DNA of 34,335 nt, from NCBI GenBank assembly GCA_938003875.1, contig CALKWO010000383.1, forward strand, positions 1 through 34,335, written 5' to 3'. Position numbers and translations under genes: made by a program. Origin of the DNA: an uncultured bacterium. GTDB lineage: Bacteria; Planctomycetota; Uabimicrobiia; Uabimicrobiales; JABWCH01. The notes beneath the pieces are model-generated. The model was given only the letters and a program-made list of their open reading frames with translations. It ran no database searches and was not told the DNA's origin. Numbering within the stretch: position 1 is the first letter of the stretch; each line of letters starts with the position of its first letter. Below, in pieces: positions 7,946-17,810 of the stretch.

Positions 7946-10900
7946 ATGATAAACAAAGATTTTTTAGAAAAATGTTGTGTTCATGATTGGATTCATAGTG
8001 TTGCGGAGGAGAAGGGGGAAAGAATTGCTGCTACATACCAGCAGGAATGTTTGAGCTATGGGGAGTTGGATCGACTTTCTAACCAGCTTGCTCATGCTTT
8101 GATAGAGGCGGGAATCGGGAAGGAAGACTTTGTTGGTGTTTATATGGAGAGGTCTTTGGAAATGTTGGTGGGGCTTCTAGGAATATGGAAGGCGGGGGCT
8201 GCTTATGTGCCTCTGGACCCTGCTTATCCCAGGGAACGTATTGCACTGATGATCCAGGATGCTGGAATGAAGGTGATTTTAAGCCAACCCTGGCTCAGGG
8301 AAGAGCTAAGGCAAATTGCCCAGAAGGAAATTTTTTGTCTGGACAGAAGCTGGAGCATGATCCAGGGGCAAAAGCAGGCCATGCCTCAAGGCAGGAGTGA
8401 GCCTGGAAACCTTTGCTATTGCATCTATACTTCTGGCTCCACAGGTGTGCCAAAAGGCGTTATGGTAATTCATTCTGGTGTTGTCAATTTTCTTGCCTCC
8501 ATGCAAGAGGAGCTTAGCGTTACAGAAGAGGAGAGGGTTTTGGCACTTACGACCCTGTCCTTTGATATTGCTGTTCTGGAGTTGTATCTTCCTCTGGTTT
8601 CTGGGGCGCAGGTCGTCATCCTGGATAGAGAAGTGTCTTTGGATGGGATCAGGCTTGCCAGAGAAATCGAAAAGGATATTACCTTGATGCAGGCAACTCC
8701 TGCAACCTGGAAAATGCTTTTTGCAGCAGGCTGGAAGGGCAATTCTTGCCTGAAAAAGATACTTTGCGGTGGAGAAAGCATGACACGGGATCTTGCAGAC
8801 AGACTTCTTGCTATAGCTCCTGAAGTGTTCAATATGTATGGCCCAACGGAGACAACGGTTTGGTCTACGATGGCACGTGTAGAAAAAGGATCAAGGCAGG
8901 TACCTGTTGGCAATCCTATTGCCAATACGCAGGTCTATATCCTGGATGAAAGCATGAGGCCTGTTTTTGTAGGCGTTCCTGGAGATCTATACATTGCAGG
9001 GCATGGCCTGAGCCGAGGATATCATAGAAGATCGGATCTTACAGAAGCGAGCTTCATTGCAAATCCTTTTTCTAATGAGCCTGGAAAGAAGATGTACAGG
9101 ACAGGAGATCAGGCCATGTTCCGAGAAGATGGACAGATCGAATTTCTGGGTAGAAAGGACAGCCAGGTCAAAATACGGGGATTTCGCATTGAGCTAGGAG
9201 AAATCGAAAGCGTGCTTTTTCAGCAAGAATGGCTCAAGGACGTTGCTGTAGTCGTCAGGGAAGACAGGGCAGGCGAACGCAGGCTGGTGGCCTATATCGT
9301 CCCTAAAATACAAGGAGAAATCCCTGATACAAAAGAGATCCGAGCAACCTTAAAGAAGAAACTGCCCGATTATATGATTCCCTGCGCATACATGGAAATC
9401 CAGGAGCTTCCCCTTACGCCTAATGGCAAGATAGACCGCCGAATTTTGAGTTCGGACGAAAGGTATCGTCCTGAGATGACGGAATCTTACGTTGCACCTT
9501 GCAATGAGAGAGAAGAGAAGCTTGCTGCCATCTGGAGTGAAGTTCTGGAAATAGAAAAAATAGGTGTATACGATGATTTCTTCGCTCTCGGCGGAGATTC
9601 GATTCTCAGCATTCGCATTCTCTCCAGGGCAGCAGAAAAAGGAATTTCCCTCACACAACGAGATATTTTCGAGTATCCTACGATACGGGAGCTTGTCCAG
9701 ATACAGAGAGCTTCTGAGGATTCCCCTGCCAGGCCGTTGCAAGGATTGGAAAAAGAGAGCAAACTCGCTGGTCATAACGAAATTGCAGATATGTATCCTC
9801 TTTCGCCTGTCCAGCAGGGTATGCTTTTCCATAGCCTTTCTTCCAGGGAAAAAGGCATCTACCGAGAGCAATTCCTATGCACTTTGAAAGGCAAGACGAA
9901 TATTCCTTTATGGAAAGAAGCATGGCAAAAAACGATGGAGAGACACGCTGTCTTGAGGACTGGCTTTTTCTGGGAAAAAAGACCAGAGCCATGCCAGATC
10001 GTTTTCCCCAAAGCTACTCTAATCTGGCAGGAAGAAGACTATTCTGCTTTCTCTGCACAAGAGCAAAATCAGAAAATTTCCCAATTGCTGGAAAAAGATC
10101 TGGATACGCCTTTCGAGATGACTAATCCGCCTTTGTTCCGACTGATTCTGATACGGTTGGCGCAGGAAAAATATCGTTTTCTGGTAAGCTATCATCATCT
10201 GATCCTGGATGCCTGGGCTATCCAATGCCTTTTCAAAGAAATCCTTGCGCTATACCAGGGGCAAGCCTCTCTTGCTCCTGTCAGGCATTATAAAGACTAT
10301 ATTGCCTGGATACAAGGCCAGGATCGCCTGAAAGCGGAAAAATTTTGGAGAGAATTTCTCGCTGGATTCCAGCATCCAACGCCTTTGCCAGGAAGCCCGC
10401 TGTCCGTTGCTAAAAGCGAAAGCACAAAATACCAGGAAAAGGAAGTCTTTTTATCCTATCGGGAAACCCAGGCAGTGGAAACGTTCCTCAAGCAAAATCG
10501 CCTTACCTGGAGTACGCTGGTGCAGAGTGCTTGGGCGTTCCTTCTTTCATGGTACAGTGGAGAAAAGGACATTGTGTTTGGGGTGACATCTTCTGGCAGG
10601 CCTCCTGCATTGCAAGGCATAGAAAATATGGTCGGGCTTTTCCTGAATACACTCCCCGTGAGAATCCAGAACGACCTTCAATCGAAGGTAGTTTCCTGGA
10701 TGAAGCAAATCCAGGCAAGATCCCTTCTGATACGAGAACATGAGCTTACTTCTCTTGTAGACATACAATCCTGGAGCGAAATAGAGAGGGGCGTTCCTCT
10801 TTTTGAAAGCATCATGGTATTGGAGAACAGCCTTATAGATGTCTGTGCTTGCCTGGAGAATTTGGAAATACAAGATGTGCAGAGCATCGGGAAAACGCAT

Positions 10901-13900
10901 TATCCCCTTACGCTGGCAGTGCTTCCATATCAAGACAGAATGATTCTGAGAATCATGTACCAGCAGGATCGCTTTAGCGGAAAAAATATCGAGAGAATGC
11001 TACTTCATCTAAAAAATATAGTTCTGGGATTTCTTAGAGCCAGGGAGCTAAAGGATATCGAGCCATTGAGCCATACAGAAAAGCAATGTTTCGATCAATG
11101 GAACAATACAGAAGCTGCTTATCCCGACAGACATGCAGTGCATCATATCATAGAAGAATGGTCAGCCAGGACACCTTCCGCCATAGCGGTGGAATGGGGG
11201 AATGCCAGGCTGACATACCAGGAACTCGATGAAAAGGCCAACCAGCTTGCTCATCACCTGATACGTATAGGCGTAAAGCCAGAAGTACTCGTGGGCATAT
11301 CGCTTTATTCTTCCCTGGAAATGATTGTAGCGATCCTGGGAATCCTCAAAGCAGGCGGTGCCTATGTTCCTTTAGACCCGAAATATCCCGAAAAGAGACT
11401 TCGCTATATGCTGGAAGACGCTCAGGTAAAAATTTTGCTGACGCAGCAGAATATCCCCATTCCTTTACTTTTGCCTGATAGCAAGGTCGTGTATCTGGAT
11501 GCCCAGTGGGAAAGCATTGCCCAGGAAAGCATGGCGAACCCCAGAATATCTGTTCTTCCTGAAAACCTGGCCTATATTATCTATACATCAGGCTCTAGTG
11601 GAAATGCCAAAGGCGTTTTGGTAGAGCATCGTGGTCTTTGCAATGTAGTCATGGCACAAAGGAAATCCTTTGATCTCAGACCAGGATGCCGTGTGTTGCA
11701 ATTCTTTTCTCTGAATTTCGATGCAGCGACCTTTGAAATTCTTATGGCACTAGGATCAGGAGCAACTCTATGCCTGGCTTCCCGTGAGCCTTTGCTTGTA
11801 GGAAATGAGCTTTTACAAACGCTTCGTAAATCAGGCATAACGCATACTGTACTAACGCCTTCTGTCTTGGATACAGTGCCTTGCGAAGAGCTGAGCGATC
11901 TTGAGGTTCTCATCGTAGCAGGGGAAGCGTGTCCTGCAAGTCTTGTTTCCCGATGGGAGAAAGGCCGTCGCTTTTTCAATGCCTACGGCCCAACAGAAAG
12001 CACGATTTGGGCTACTCTTGCCTTATGCAAAGAAGGGGATGACATTCCTCCGATTGGCTATCCTATTGGCAACACACAGATCCATATACTCAATGGCTTT
12101 GGAAAGCGCATTCCCATTGGTGTGCCTGGCGAACTTTGTATTGGTGGGATAGGCGTTACCAGAGGATACCTGAATCGCCCAGAATGGACTGCCCAGAAAT
12201 ATATTCCCGATTCTTTCAGCCAAAAAAACAATGCCAGGCTTTACAGAACAGGAGATCTCGCTCGTTACAGAGAAGATGGGCAGATAGAATATCTGGGCCG
12301 TATGGACAGCCAGGTAAAAATCCGAGGTTTCAGGATAGAGCTAGGAGAAATCGAAGAGGCGATCAGGCAAAGCGGGCTTGTGAGCGAGGTCGCCGTTCTC
12401 GTGAGAGAAATGGCAAAGGACAAAAAAATCGTGGCCTATCTCGTCCCTGCCTCAAAAGAATATGAAACCCAGGCAATCCGCGAATTTCTGATTGAGAGAC
12501 TCCCCAGGTATATGGTGCCTTCGTTTTTCGTTGTATTGGATGCTTTGCCTCTTACCCCGAACCATAAGCTGGACTACAAGGCATTGCCTTTACCTGATGA
12601 TTCGATGGTGTCCGAGCAGAAAAAAACCGTCTTGCCCCGAAATCCTGTAGAAGAGATGATCTCGGATATCTGGTGCAGCCTTTTAGGAAGGAAGACTATA
12701 GGAATCCACGAAAATTTCTTTGATTTAGGGGGGCATTCTCTTCTGGCTACCCAGGTGCTTTCGAGAATCTGCGATGCGTTCCAGATTCTACTTCCTATAC
12801 ATAAGCTCTTTGATTGTCCTACAATAGAAAGCCTGGCCAAAGTAATAGAAAGTCTTTTGTCCCATAAAGAAGAAAGATCGCACAGAATTTCCATTGTGCG
12901 GGCTTCCCGTCAGGGATCTCTTGCTCTTTCCTTTGCACAGCAACGGCTTTGGTTCCTGGATAAGATGGATCCTGGCATAGCGGCTTACAATATACCTGCT
13001 CTTCTTTCTTTGCAAGGCGAGGTTTCCATAGAAATTTTAGAAAAGAGCATTGAAGAAATCATTCGAAGGCACGAGGCTATGAGAACGATATTCCTGGAAG
13101 AAGAAGGCATCCCCAGGCAGGTCATTTTGCCTTATCAGCCCTTTGATCTGGAAATCGTCAACCTCAAGCATATTGCTCCAGAGGAACGAGAGCAAAAAAT
13201 TCTGCAAAGATCATTAGAAGAGGCACAAAAGCCCTTTGATCTTGCCGTATATCCGCTCTTTCGCATCATTTTGTGGAAACTGGCAGAGGGGAACTATCGC
13301 TTGCTTCTGAATATCCATCATATCATTTCGGATGGATGGAGTATCAGCATCTTCCTGCGAGAAATGGCGAATTTGTATGAAGCCTTTGTCCAGGCAAAAC
13401 CATCGCCTTTGCCTGCTCTGGCTATACAGTATGCGGACTTTGGCGTAAGCCAGAGAAACTTCCTGCAAGGGGAAATCCTGGACACACAGATCGCCTATTG
13501 GAAAAAGACACTAGGGACAAACCCTGCTGTTTTGCAGCTTCCTTTGGATAAACCAAGACCAGCTTCCCAGACGTTCCGAGGAGAATGCCACTGTTTTTCT
13601 CTACCTTCTTCGCTCAGGAATGAATTGATAGGTTTGAGCAGGGAAAATGGCGTGACTCTATTCATGACGCTCCTTGCTGCCTTCCAAACATTGCTCTACC
13701 GATATAGCGGGCAAAAGCAAATCTGTACAGGCACGCCTATCGCCAATCGCAATCGCATGGAAATCGAAAACATCATGGGATTTTTTGTCAATACGCTTGT
13801 TCTGGACAGCGATTTTTCCTCTGATCCTACTTTTCTGGAGCTGCTTTTGCAGGTAAAGGAAAAGGCATTGGGAGCTTACGCTCATCAGGATGTCCCATTT

Positions 13901-16900
13901 GAAAAGGTGGTGGAAGCCTTACAGCCTGGACGCGACCTGAGCTATACTCCTTTGTTCCAGGTGATGTTCGCTTTACAGAATATCCCTAAGCTGTCTCAAA
14001 AAGCGGGCAAGATGGAAATCCAGGTTCTGCCTTTCCATAACAATACGGCCAAGTTCGATCTGACGCTTTTCATGGAAGATACACAAGAAGGGCTTGCTGG
14101 TATATGGGAGTACAATACAGACCTTTGGGAACAAAGTACCTTAGAGAAAATGACAAAGCATTTTCAGACTTTGCTGGAAAGCATCGTCCAGAACCCTGGC
14201 ATGAAGACGAGCAGGCTTTGCCTTCTGAATACGCAGGAAAAGCATACAATACTCTATGATATGAACCGAACGCAAAGGCAATATCCACAAGGCGAATGTA
14301 TCCACGATCTGGTTTTACGGCAGATGCAGAAAACACCTCATGCTACCGCAATTGTATGGGGAGAGAAGCGAGTGAGCTACGAAGAATTGGATCGTCTGAG
14401 CCGTAATCTGGCGCATCATCTTCAATCTCTGGGCGTTGGCCCTGAAATTCCTGTGGGGATATGCCTGGAGAGGACGCATTCTCTTCTTATCGGTATTCTA
14501 GCAGTACTCAGAGCTGGCGGAGCTTATGTCCCCCTGGACCCTGTGTATCCCAAAGACAGGCTGTCGTTCATGCTGGAAGATGTAAAGGCCAAAGTCCTTC
14601 TGACCCAGAAGCATCTTGTGGATAGTCTCTCAGAATATAAGGGGAATATCCTTTTTCTGGAAGATGGCTGGGAAAATCGAATCCCGCCAAGAGAGGACTC
14701 TCCTGTATGCATGGCAAAAGCAGAAAATCTGGCATATTTCATCTATACATCAGGCTCAACGGGAAAGCCCAAAGGCGTTGCCATAGAACACCGTGCGACA
14801 GTAAACTTTTTGTATTGGGCAAAGGAAGTCTTTACAGCAGAGGAGCTGGAAGGAACCTTGTTCTCGACATCGGTTTGCTTCGATTTGTCTATATTTGAAA
14901 TTTTCTTGCCCTGGATCACAGGGAACAAAGTCATCCTGGCAGAGAATGCCTTGCATTTGCCCAATCTCCCATGCGCCAGAGAAGTTACGTTGATCAATAC
15001 CGTTCCTTCTGCTATGGCAGAGTTGATACGAATGGATGCTCTCCCTGTTTCCATACAGACGGCCAATCTTGCGGGAGAACCTTTCCAAAGCATCCTGGCA
15101 CAGCAAATCTATGCCAGAAAGCATGTAAAGAAGCTCTACAATCTCTATGGGCCTTCGGAAACTACGACCTATTCGTCTTTTGCTCTGATTGCCAGAGGTG
15201 TGGAGGAAATTCCGCCTATTGGCATACCCATTGCCAATACCCAGATATATTTGCTGGATGCGAATCTGGAGCCTGTGCCTTTTGGTATTGTTGGGGAAAT
15301 CTATATTGGTGGCGATGGCGTGGCAAGAGAATACTTTGGCCGCCCTGAACTGACGCAAGAAAGATTCCTTGTGGATCCTTTCCATCCAGAGAAAGGCAGG
15401 CGCATGTACCGAACAGGCGATCTGGCGCAATATCGTAAGGATGGGCAGATGCACTTCCTGGGACGAGTAGACCACCAGATCAAAATACGAGGCTTCCGCA
15501 TCGAAATGGGAGAAATCGAGACAATGCTCTCCCAATATCCTGGAATCCAGGAGGTCGTGGTCATGCTCAGGGAAGATACTCCAGGGAATAAAAGAATCGT
15601 AGCCTATTTGTGCTATGAGGGCAAAGAAAAGCCAGAAAGTAAAGACATGCGGGCTTTCTTGCAGCAAAAGCTCCCAGACTATATGGTTCCATCGAATTTT
15701 GTTTTTCTGGAAGCTTTGCCCAGGACACCTAACGGCAAGGTAGATCGCAAGGCATTGCCCATGCCCGAAGAGCAGAGCAAAGAGGCAAAGAAAATCGTTC
15801 TTCCTCGCACAGAAGTCGAGAGGGAGCTTGCCTCTATCTTCCAGGAAGTCTTGAGGCTCAAGGAAATCAGCATGGAAGACAATTTTTTCGAGCTAGGAGG
15901 AGATTCTATCCTAAGTATGCAGATCATTGCCAGGGCAAGTCAGAAAGGGATACGGCTGACACCTCGGCAAATCTTTCGCAGCCAGACAATCGCCCTTCTC
16001 GCTCAGGAAATGCAGACGCAGCAATCACCCCAGGCAGAGCAAGGTCTGATTACAGGCAACTTGCCTTTGACCCCTATACAGCATTGGTTTTTTGAGCAGA
16101 ATCTGGAAGACGTACACCACTGGAACCAGACGATAGTTCTTACTTTGCGCCAGAGAATCGTGCCTGATGTTTTCCAATCGGCACTGGAATGGATTGTCCA
16201 GCATCATGATGGGCTCAGGCTGCGTTTTGAGCAAAAAAATGGAGCATGGGAGCAAAGCATCGTGGGGGATGTCCATTCTTCTATGCCTTTCCATCTGTTT
16301 TCCCTTGCTTCTCTTTCCCAGGAAGAGCAAAAGCAAAGCATATCCAATACCATGATCCAGTTGCAATCTAGCTTGAATCTGCAAAAAGGCCCTATAGGAC
16401 AGGCTGCTTTGTTTGATCTGGGGGAAACGCAGAAGCTCTATATGCTGTTGCACCATCTCGTGGTGGATGGGGTATCCTGGCGGATCATACTGGAAGATTT
16501 GGAAACACTCTATTTTCAAATTGCCCAGGGGCAAACGCCTTCTTTGCCTGCAAAAACCACTTCTCTACAATATTGGGCGAACAGGCTTATGGAATATGCT
16601 CAGACGCAAAGCATCAAAGAAGAGACAAAACACTGGCTGGCTTCGACCTCTCCCTTCTATCCTTTGCCCATAGACTACTCTGGAGAGAACACAGAAGGAA
16701 GTACGCATATTCTGGAAACTATTCTTTCTCAGGAAGATACACAGGCTTTGCTCCAGGAAATACCCAAACACCAGATTTCTCTTTATGAAATGCTGCTTGC
16801 CATTTTTGCGCAAAGCCTTTATTCCTGGACAAAGCAAGAATGTATATGCCTGGAAACCGAAGGTCATGGAAGAGAAGAAATCTTTAACAGCATAAACCTC

Positions 16901-17464
16901 TCTCGCACAACAGGCTGGTTTACCACGATATATCCCATACACCTGCGATTCCATCCTGCTATGTCCATACAGGAGAAGCTCCATCACGTCCACAGCACAC
17001 TCGCTTCTATGCCAAATCATGGCCTGGGATATGGAGTTTTACGCTATTTATGTACAGACAAGGCGATACAGCAAAGTTTCTCTGCGCATCCACAGCCCCA
17101 GATCGTCTTCAACTATCTGGGACAGTTCGATCCTCTGTTCCAGTCTTCTCGTCTTTTTGCTTTTTCCTATCATGATGAAACAGGACCTAGCCATAGCCCT
17201 AAAGCCTTGCGCCGTCATCTTCTGGATATAGATGCCTTGATTACAGATCAAAAACTCCATATCAAATGGAGCTATAGCCGTAATGTCTACAATCCAGAAA
17301 CAATCTCACATCTGGTATGTACCTTTGAGGCCGAGCTGAAAAACTGGCTAGAAGTCGCTCCTGATATGCTACAACAAGCTAAAACGGCTATGCCCATAAG
17401 CGATGTCTCTCTGAACAAACAAAGCCTGGAAGACATCCTTTCTGAGATACAATTTGACGAATAG
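7946..17464 (+). CDS. Three-module nonribosomal peptide synthetase (A-PCP-C-A-PCP-C-A-PCP-E)
   Basis: A 3172-residue assembly line that should activate three amino acids and join them on carrier proteins. Domains: A1 ~10-500; PCP1 with attachment Ser552 (LGGDSI); C1 ~617-1050 with HHLILDA at 750-756; A2 ~1060-1545; PCP2 Ser1598 (LGGHSL); C2 ~1658-2100 with HHIISDG at 1791-1797; A3 ~2112-2600; PCP3 Ser2654 (LGGDSI); E ~2705-3150 with HHLVVDG at 2836-2842, EGHGRE, RTTGWFTTIYP and NYLGQFD. Hand-aligned ten-residue codes are A1 DILQLGMVWK (close to the Gly code), A2 DAFVIAAIWK (no confident match; hydrophobic or aromatic-like) and A3 DLFNNALTYK (an Ala code). The final E domain would give D-Ala, so the predicted product is Gly-X-D-Ala on the last PCP. 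There is no starter C domain and no thioesterase. The chain is therefore either passed to a partner or released in trans. No MbtH, PPTase or export gene adjoins it. Confidence 0.95.
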   Translation: MINKDFLEKCCVHDWIHSVAEEKGERIAATYQQECLSYGELDRLSNQLAHALIEAGIGKEDFVGVYMERSLEMLVGLLGIWKAGAAYVPLDPAYPRERIALMIQDAGMKVILSQPWLREELRQIAQKEIFCLDRSWSMIQGQKQAMPQGRSEPGNLCYCIYTSGSTGVPKGVMVIHSGVVNFLASMQEELSVTEEERVLALTTLSFDIAVLELYLPLVSGAQVVILDREVSLDGIRLAREIEKDITLMQATPATWKMLFAAGWKGNSCLKKILCGGESMTRDLADRLLAIAPEVFNMYGPTETTVWSTMARVEKGSRQVPVGNPIANTQVYILDESMRPVFVGVPGDLYIAGHGLSRGYHRRSDLTEASFIANPFSNEPGKKMYRTGDQAMFREDGQIEFLGRKDSQVKIRGFRIELGEIESVLFQQEWLKDVAVVVREDRAGERRLVAYIVPKIQGEIPDTKEIRATLKKKLPDYMIPCAYMEIQELPLTPNGKIDRRILSSDERYRPEMTESYVAPCNEREEKLAAIWSEVLEIEKIGVYDDFFALGGDSILSIRILSRAAEKGISLTQRDIFEYPTIRELVQIQRASEDSPARPLQGLEKESKLAGHNEIADMYPLSPVQQGMLFHSLSSREKGIYREQFLCTLKGKTNIPLWKEAWQKTMERHAVLRTGFFWEKRPEPCQIVFPKATLIWQEEDYSAFSAQEQNQKISQLLEKDLDTPFEMTNPPLFRLILIRLAQEKYRFLVSYHHLILDAWAIQCLFKEILALYQGQASLAPVRHYKDYIAWIQGQDRLKAEKFWREFLAGFQHPTPLPGSPLSVAKSESTKYQEKEVFLSYRETQAVETFLKQNRLTWSTLVQSAWAFLLSWYSGEKDIVFGVTSSGRPPALQGIENMVGLFLNTLPVRIQNDLQSKVVSWMKQIQARSLLIREHELTSLVDIQSWSEIERGVPLFESIMVLENSLIDVCACLENLEIQDVQSIGKTHYPLTLAVLPYQDRMILRIMYQQDRFSGKNIERMLLHLKNIVLGFLRARELKDIEPLSHTEKQCFDQWNNTEAAYPDRHAVHHIIEEWSARTPSAIAVEWGNARLTYQELDEKANQLAHHLIRIGVKPEVLVGISLYSSLEMIVAILGILKAGGAYVPLDPKYPEKRLRYMLEDAQVKILLTQQNIPIPLLLPDSKVVYLDAQWESIAQESMANPRISVLPENLAYIIYTSGSSGNAKGVLVEHRGLCNVVMAQRKSFDLRPGCRVLQFFSLNFDAATFEILMALGSGATLCLASREPLLVGNELLQTLRKSGITHTVLTPSVLDTVPCEELSDLEVLIVAGEACPASLVSRWEKGRRFFNAYGPTESTIWATLALCKEGDDIPPIGYPIGNTQIHILNGFGKRIPIGVPGELCIGGIGVTRGYLNRPEWTAQKYIPDSFSQKNNARLYRTGDLARYREDGQIEYLGRMDSQVKIRGFRIELGEIEEAIRQSGLVSEVAVLVREMAKDKKIVAYLVPASKEYETQAIREFLIERLPRYMVPSFFVVLDALPLTPNHKLDYKALPLPDDSMVSEQKKTVLPRNPVEEMISDIWCSLLGRKTIGIHENFFDLGGHSLLATQVLSRICDAFQILLPIHKLFDCPTIESLAKVIESLLSHKEERSHRISIVRASRQGSLALSFAQQRLWFLDKMDPGIAAYNIPALLSLQGEVSIEILEKSIEEIIRRHEAMRTIFLEEEGIPRQVILPYQPFDLEIVNLKHIAPEEREQKILQRSLEEAQKPFDLAVYPLFRIILWKLAEGNYRLLLNIHHIISDGWSISIFLREMANLYEAFVQAKPSPLPALAIQYADFGVSQRNFLQGEILDTQIAYWKKTLGTNPAVLQLPLDKPRPASQTFRGECHCFSLPSSLRNELIGLSRENGVTLFMTLLAAFQTLLYRYSGQKQICTGTPIANRNRMEIENIMGFFVNTLVLDSDFSSDPTFLELLLQVKEKALGAYAHQDVPFEKVVEALQPGRDLSYTPLFQVMFALQNIPKLSQKAGKMEIQVLPFHNNTAKFDLTLFMEDTQEGLAGIWEYNTDLWEQSTLEKMTKHFQTLLESIVQNPGMKTSRLCLLNTQEKHTILYDMNRTQRQYPQGECIHDLVLRQMQKTPHATAIVWGEKRVSYEELDRLSRNLAHHLQSLGVGPEIPVGICLERTHSLLIGILAVLRAGGAYVPLDPVYPKDRLSFMLEDVKAKVLLTQKHLVDSLSEYKGNILFLEDGWENRIPPREDSPVCMAKAENLAYFIYTSGSTGKPKGVAIEHRATVNFLYWAKEVFTAEELEGTLFSTSVCFDLSIFEIFLPWITGNKVILAENALHLPNLPCAREVTLINTVPSAMAELIRMDALPVSIQTANLAGEPFQSILAQQIYARKHVKKLYNLYGPSETTTYSSFALIARGVEEIPPIGIPIANTQIYLLDANLEPVPFGIVGEIYIGGDGVAREYFGRPELTQERFLVDPFHPEKGRRMYRTGDLAQYRKDGQMHFLGRVDHQIKIRGFRIEMGEIETMLSQYPGIQEVVVMLREDTPGNKRIVAYLCYEGKEKPESKDMRAFLQQKLPDYMVPSNFVFLEALPRTPNGKVDRKALPMPEEQSKEAKKIVLPRTEVERELASIFQEVLRLKEISMEDNFFELGGDSILSMQIIARASQKGIRLTPRQIFRSQTIALLAQEMQTQQSPQAEQGLITGNLPLTPIQHWFFEQNLEDVHHWNQTIVLTLRQRIVPDVFQSALEWIVQHHDGLRLRFEQKNGAWEQSIVGDVHSSMPFHLFSLASLSQEEQKQSISNTMIQLQSSLNLQKGPIGQAALFDLGETQKLYMLLHHLVVDGVSWRIILEDLETLYFQIAQGQTPSLPAKTTSLQYWANRLMEYAQTQSIKEETKHWLASTSPFYPLPIDYSGENTEGSTHILETILSQEDTQALLQEIPKHQISLYEMLLAIFAQSLYSWTKQECICLETEGHGREEIFNSINLSRTTGWFTTIYPIHLRFHPAMSIQEKLHHVHSTLASMPNHGLGYGVLRYLCTDKAIQQSFSAHPQPQIVFNYLGQFDPLFQSSRLFAFSYHDETGPSHSPKALRRHLLDIDALITDQKLHIKWSYSRNVYNPETISHLVCTFEAELKNWLEVAPDMLQQAKTAMPISDVSLNKQSLEDILSEIQFDE

Positions 17465-17471
17465 ATTCCAT

Positions 17472-17709
17472 TAAGGAATCAGAATTAAATAACTTACCCA
17501 CTTTAGTAAAAAAATTTACCGCAGAGGCACAGAGGGCGCAGAGAAGAGAAGATTTAGAATTTTACCACGAAGAACGAGAAAAACACGAAGGATTAGAGAC
17601 AATATTTTTTATTCTTCTTCTTTCTTCTCTGCGTTCTTTGCGCCTCTGCGGTGAAATCTTATGGGGAAGTTATTTAATTTAATTCTCATCGCTTAATTCT
17701 GATTCCTTA
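17472..17709. mobile_element. MITE-like element, copy 2
   Basis: About 238 bp bounded by a perfect 17-bp terminal inverted repeat, TAAGGAATCAGAATTAA at 17472-17488 and its reverse complement at 17693-17709. Inside are complementary CCGCAGAGGC and GCCTCTGCGG blocks. The centre carries a CACGAAG module (17563-17592) that copy 1 lacks. It encodes nothing. It fills most of the 346-bp gap between the NRPS stop and the next gene; the last 100 bases are AT-rich leader. With copy 1 it forms a family able to fold into a long hairpin. Confidence 0.75.
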
Positions 17710-17810
17710 TTAAATCATTGACTAAATCTTATTAATATGGACAATAGATAGATATTCAAGAAAAAAATTATTCATTCGGCAAAAGAATTTTTTTATGAAG
17801 GAATTTTTCT

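Noticed and set aside
9350..9871. 173-codon ORF antisense to NRPS module 1
   Set aside because: A shadow of the A1/PCP1 coding sequence, with no ribosome site or recognisable protein.
14756..15667. 303-codon ORF antisense to the third NRPS module
   Set aside because: It lies fully inside conserved adenylation-domain sequence on the other strand. Its protein is Cys/His/Arg-rich and shows no family motif, as expected of a shadow frame.
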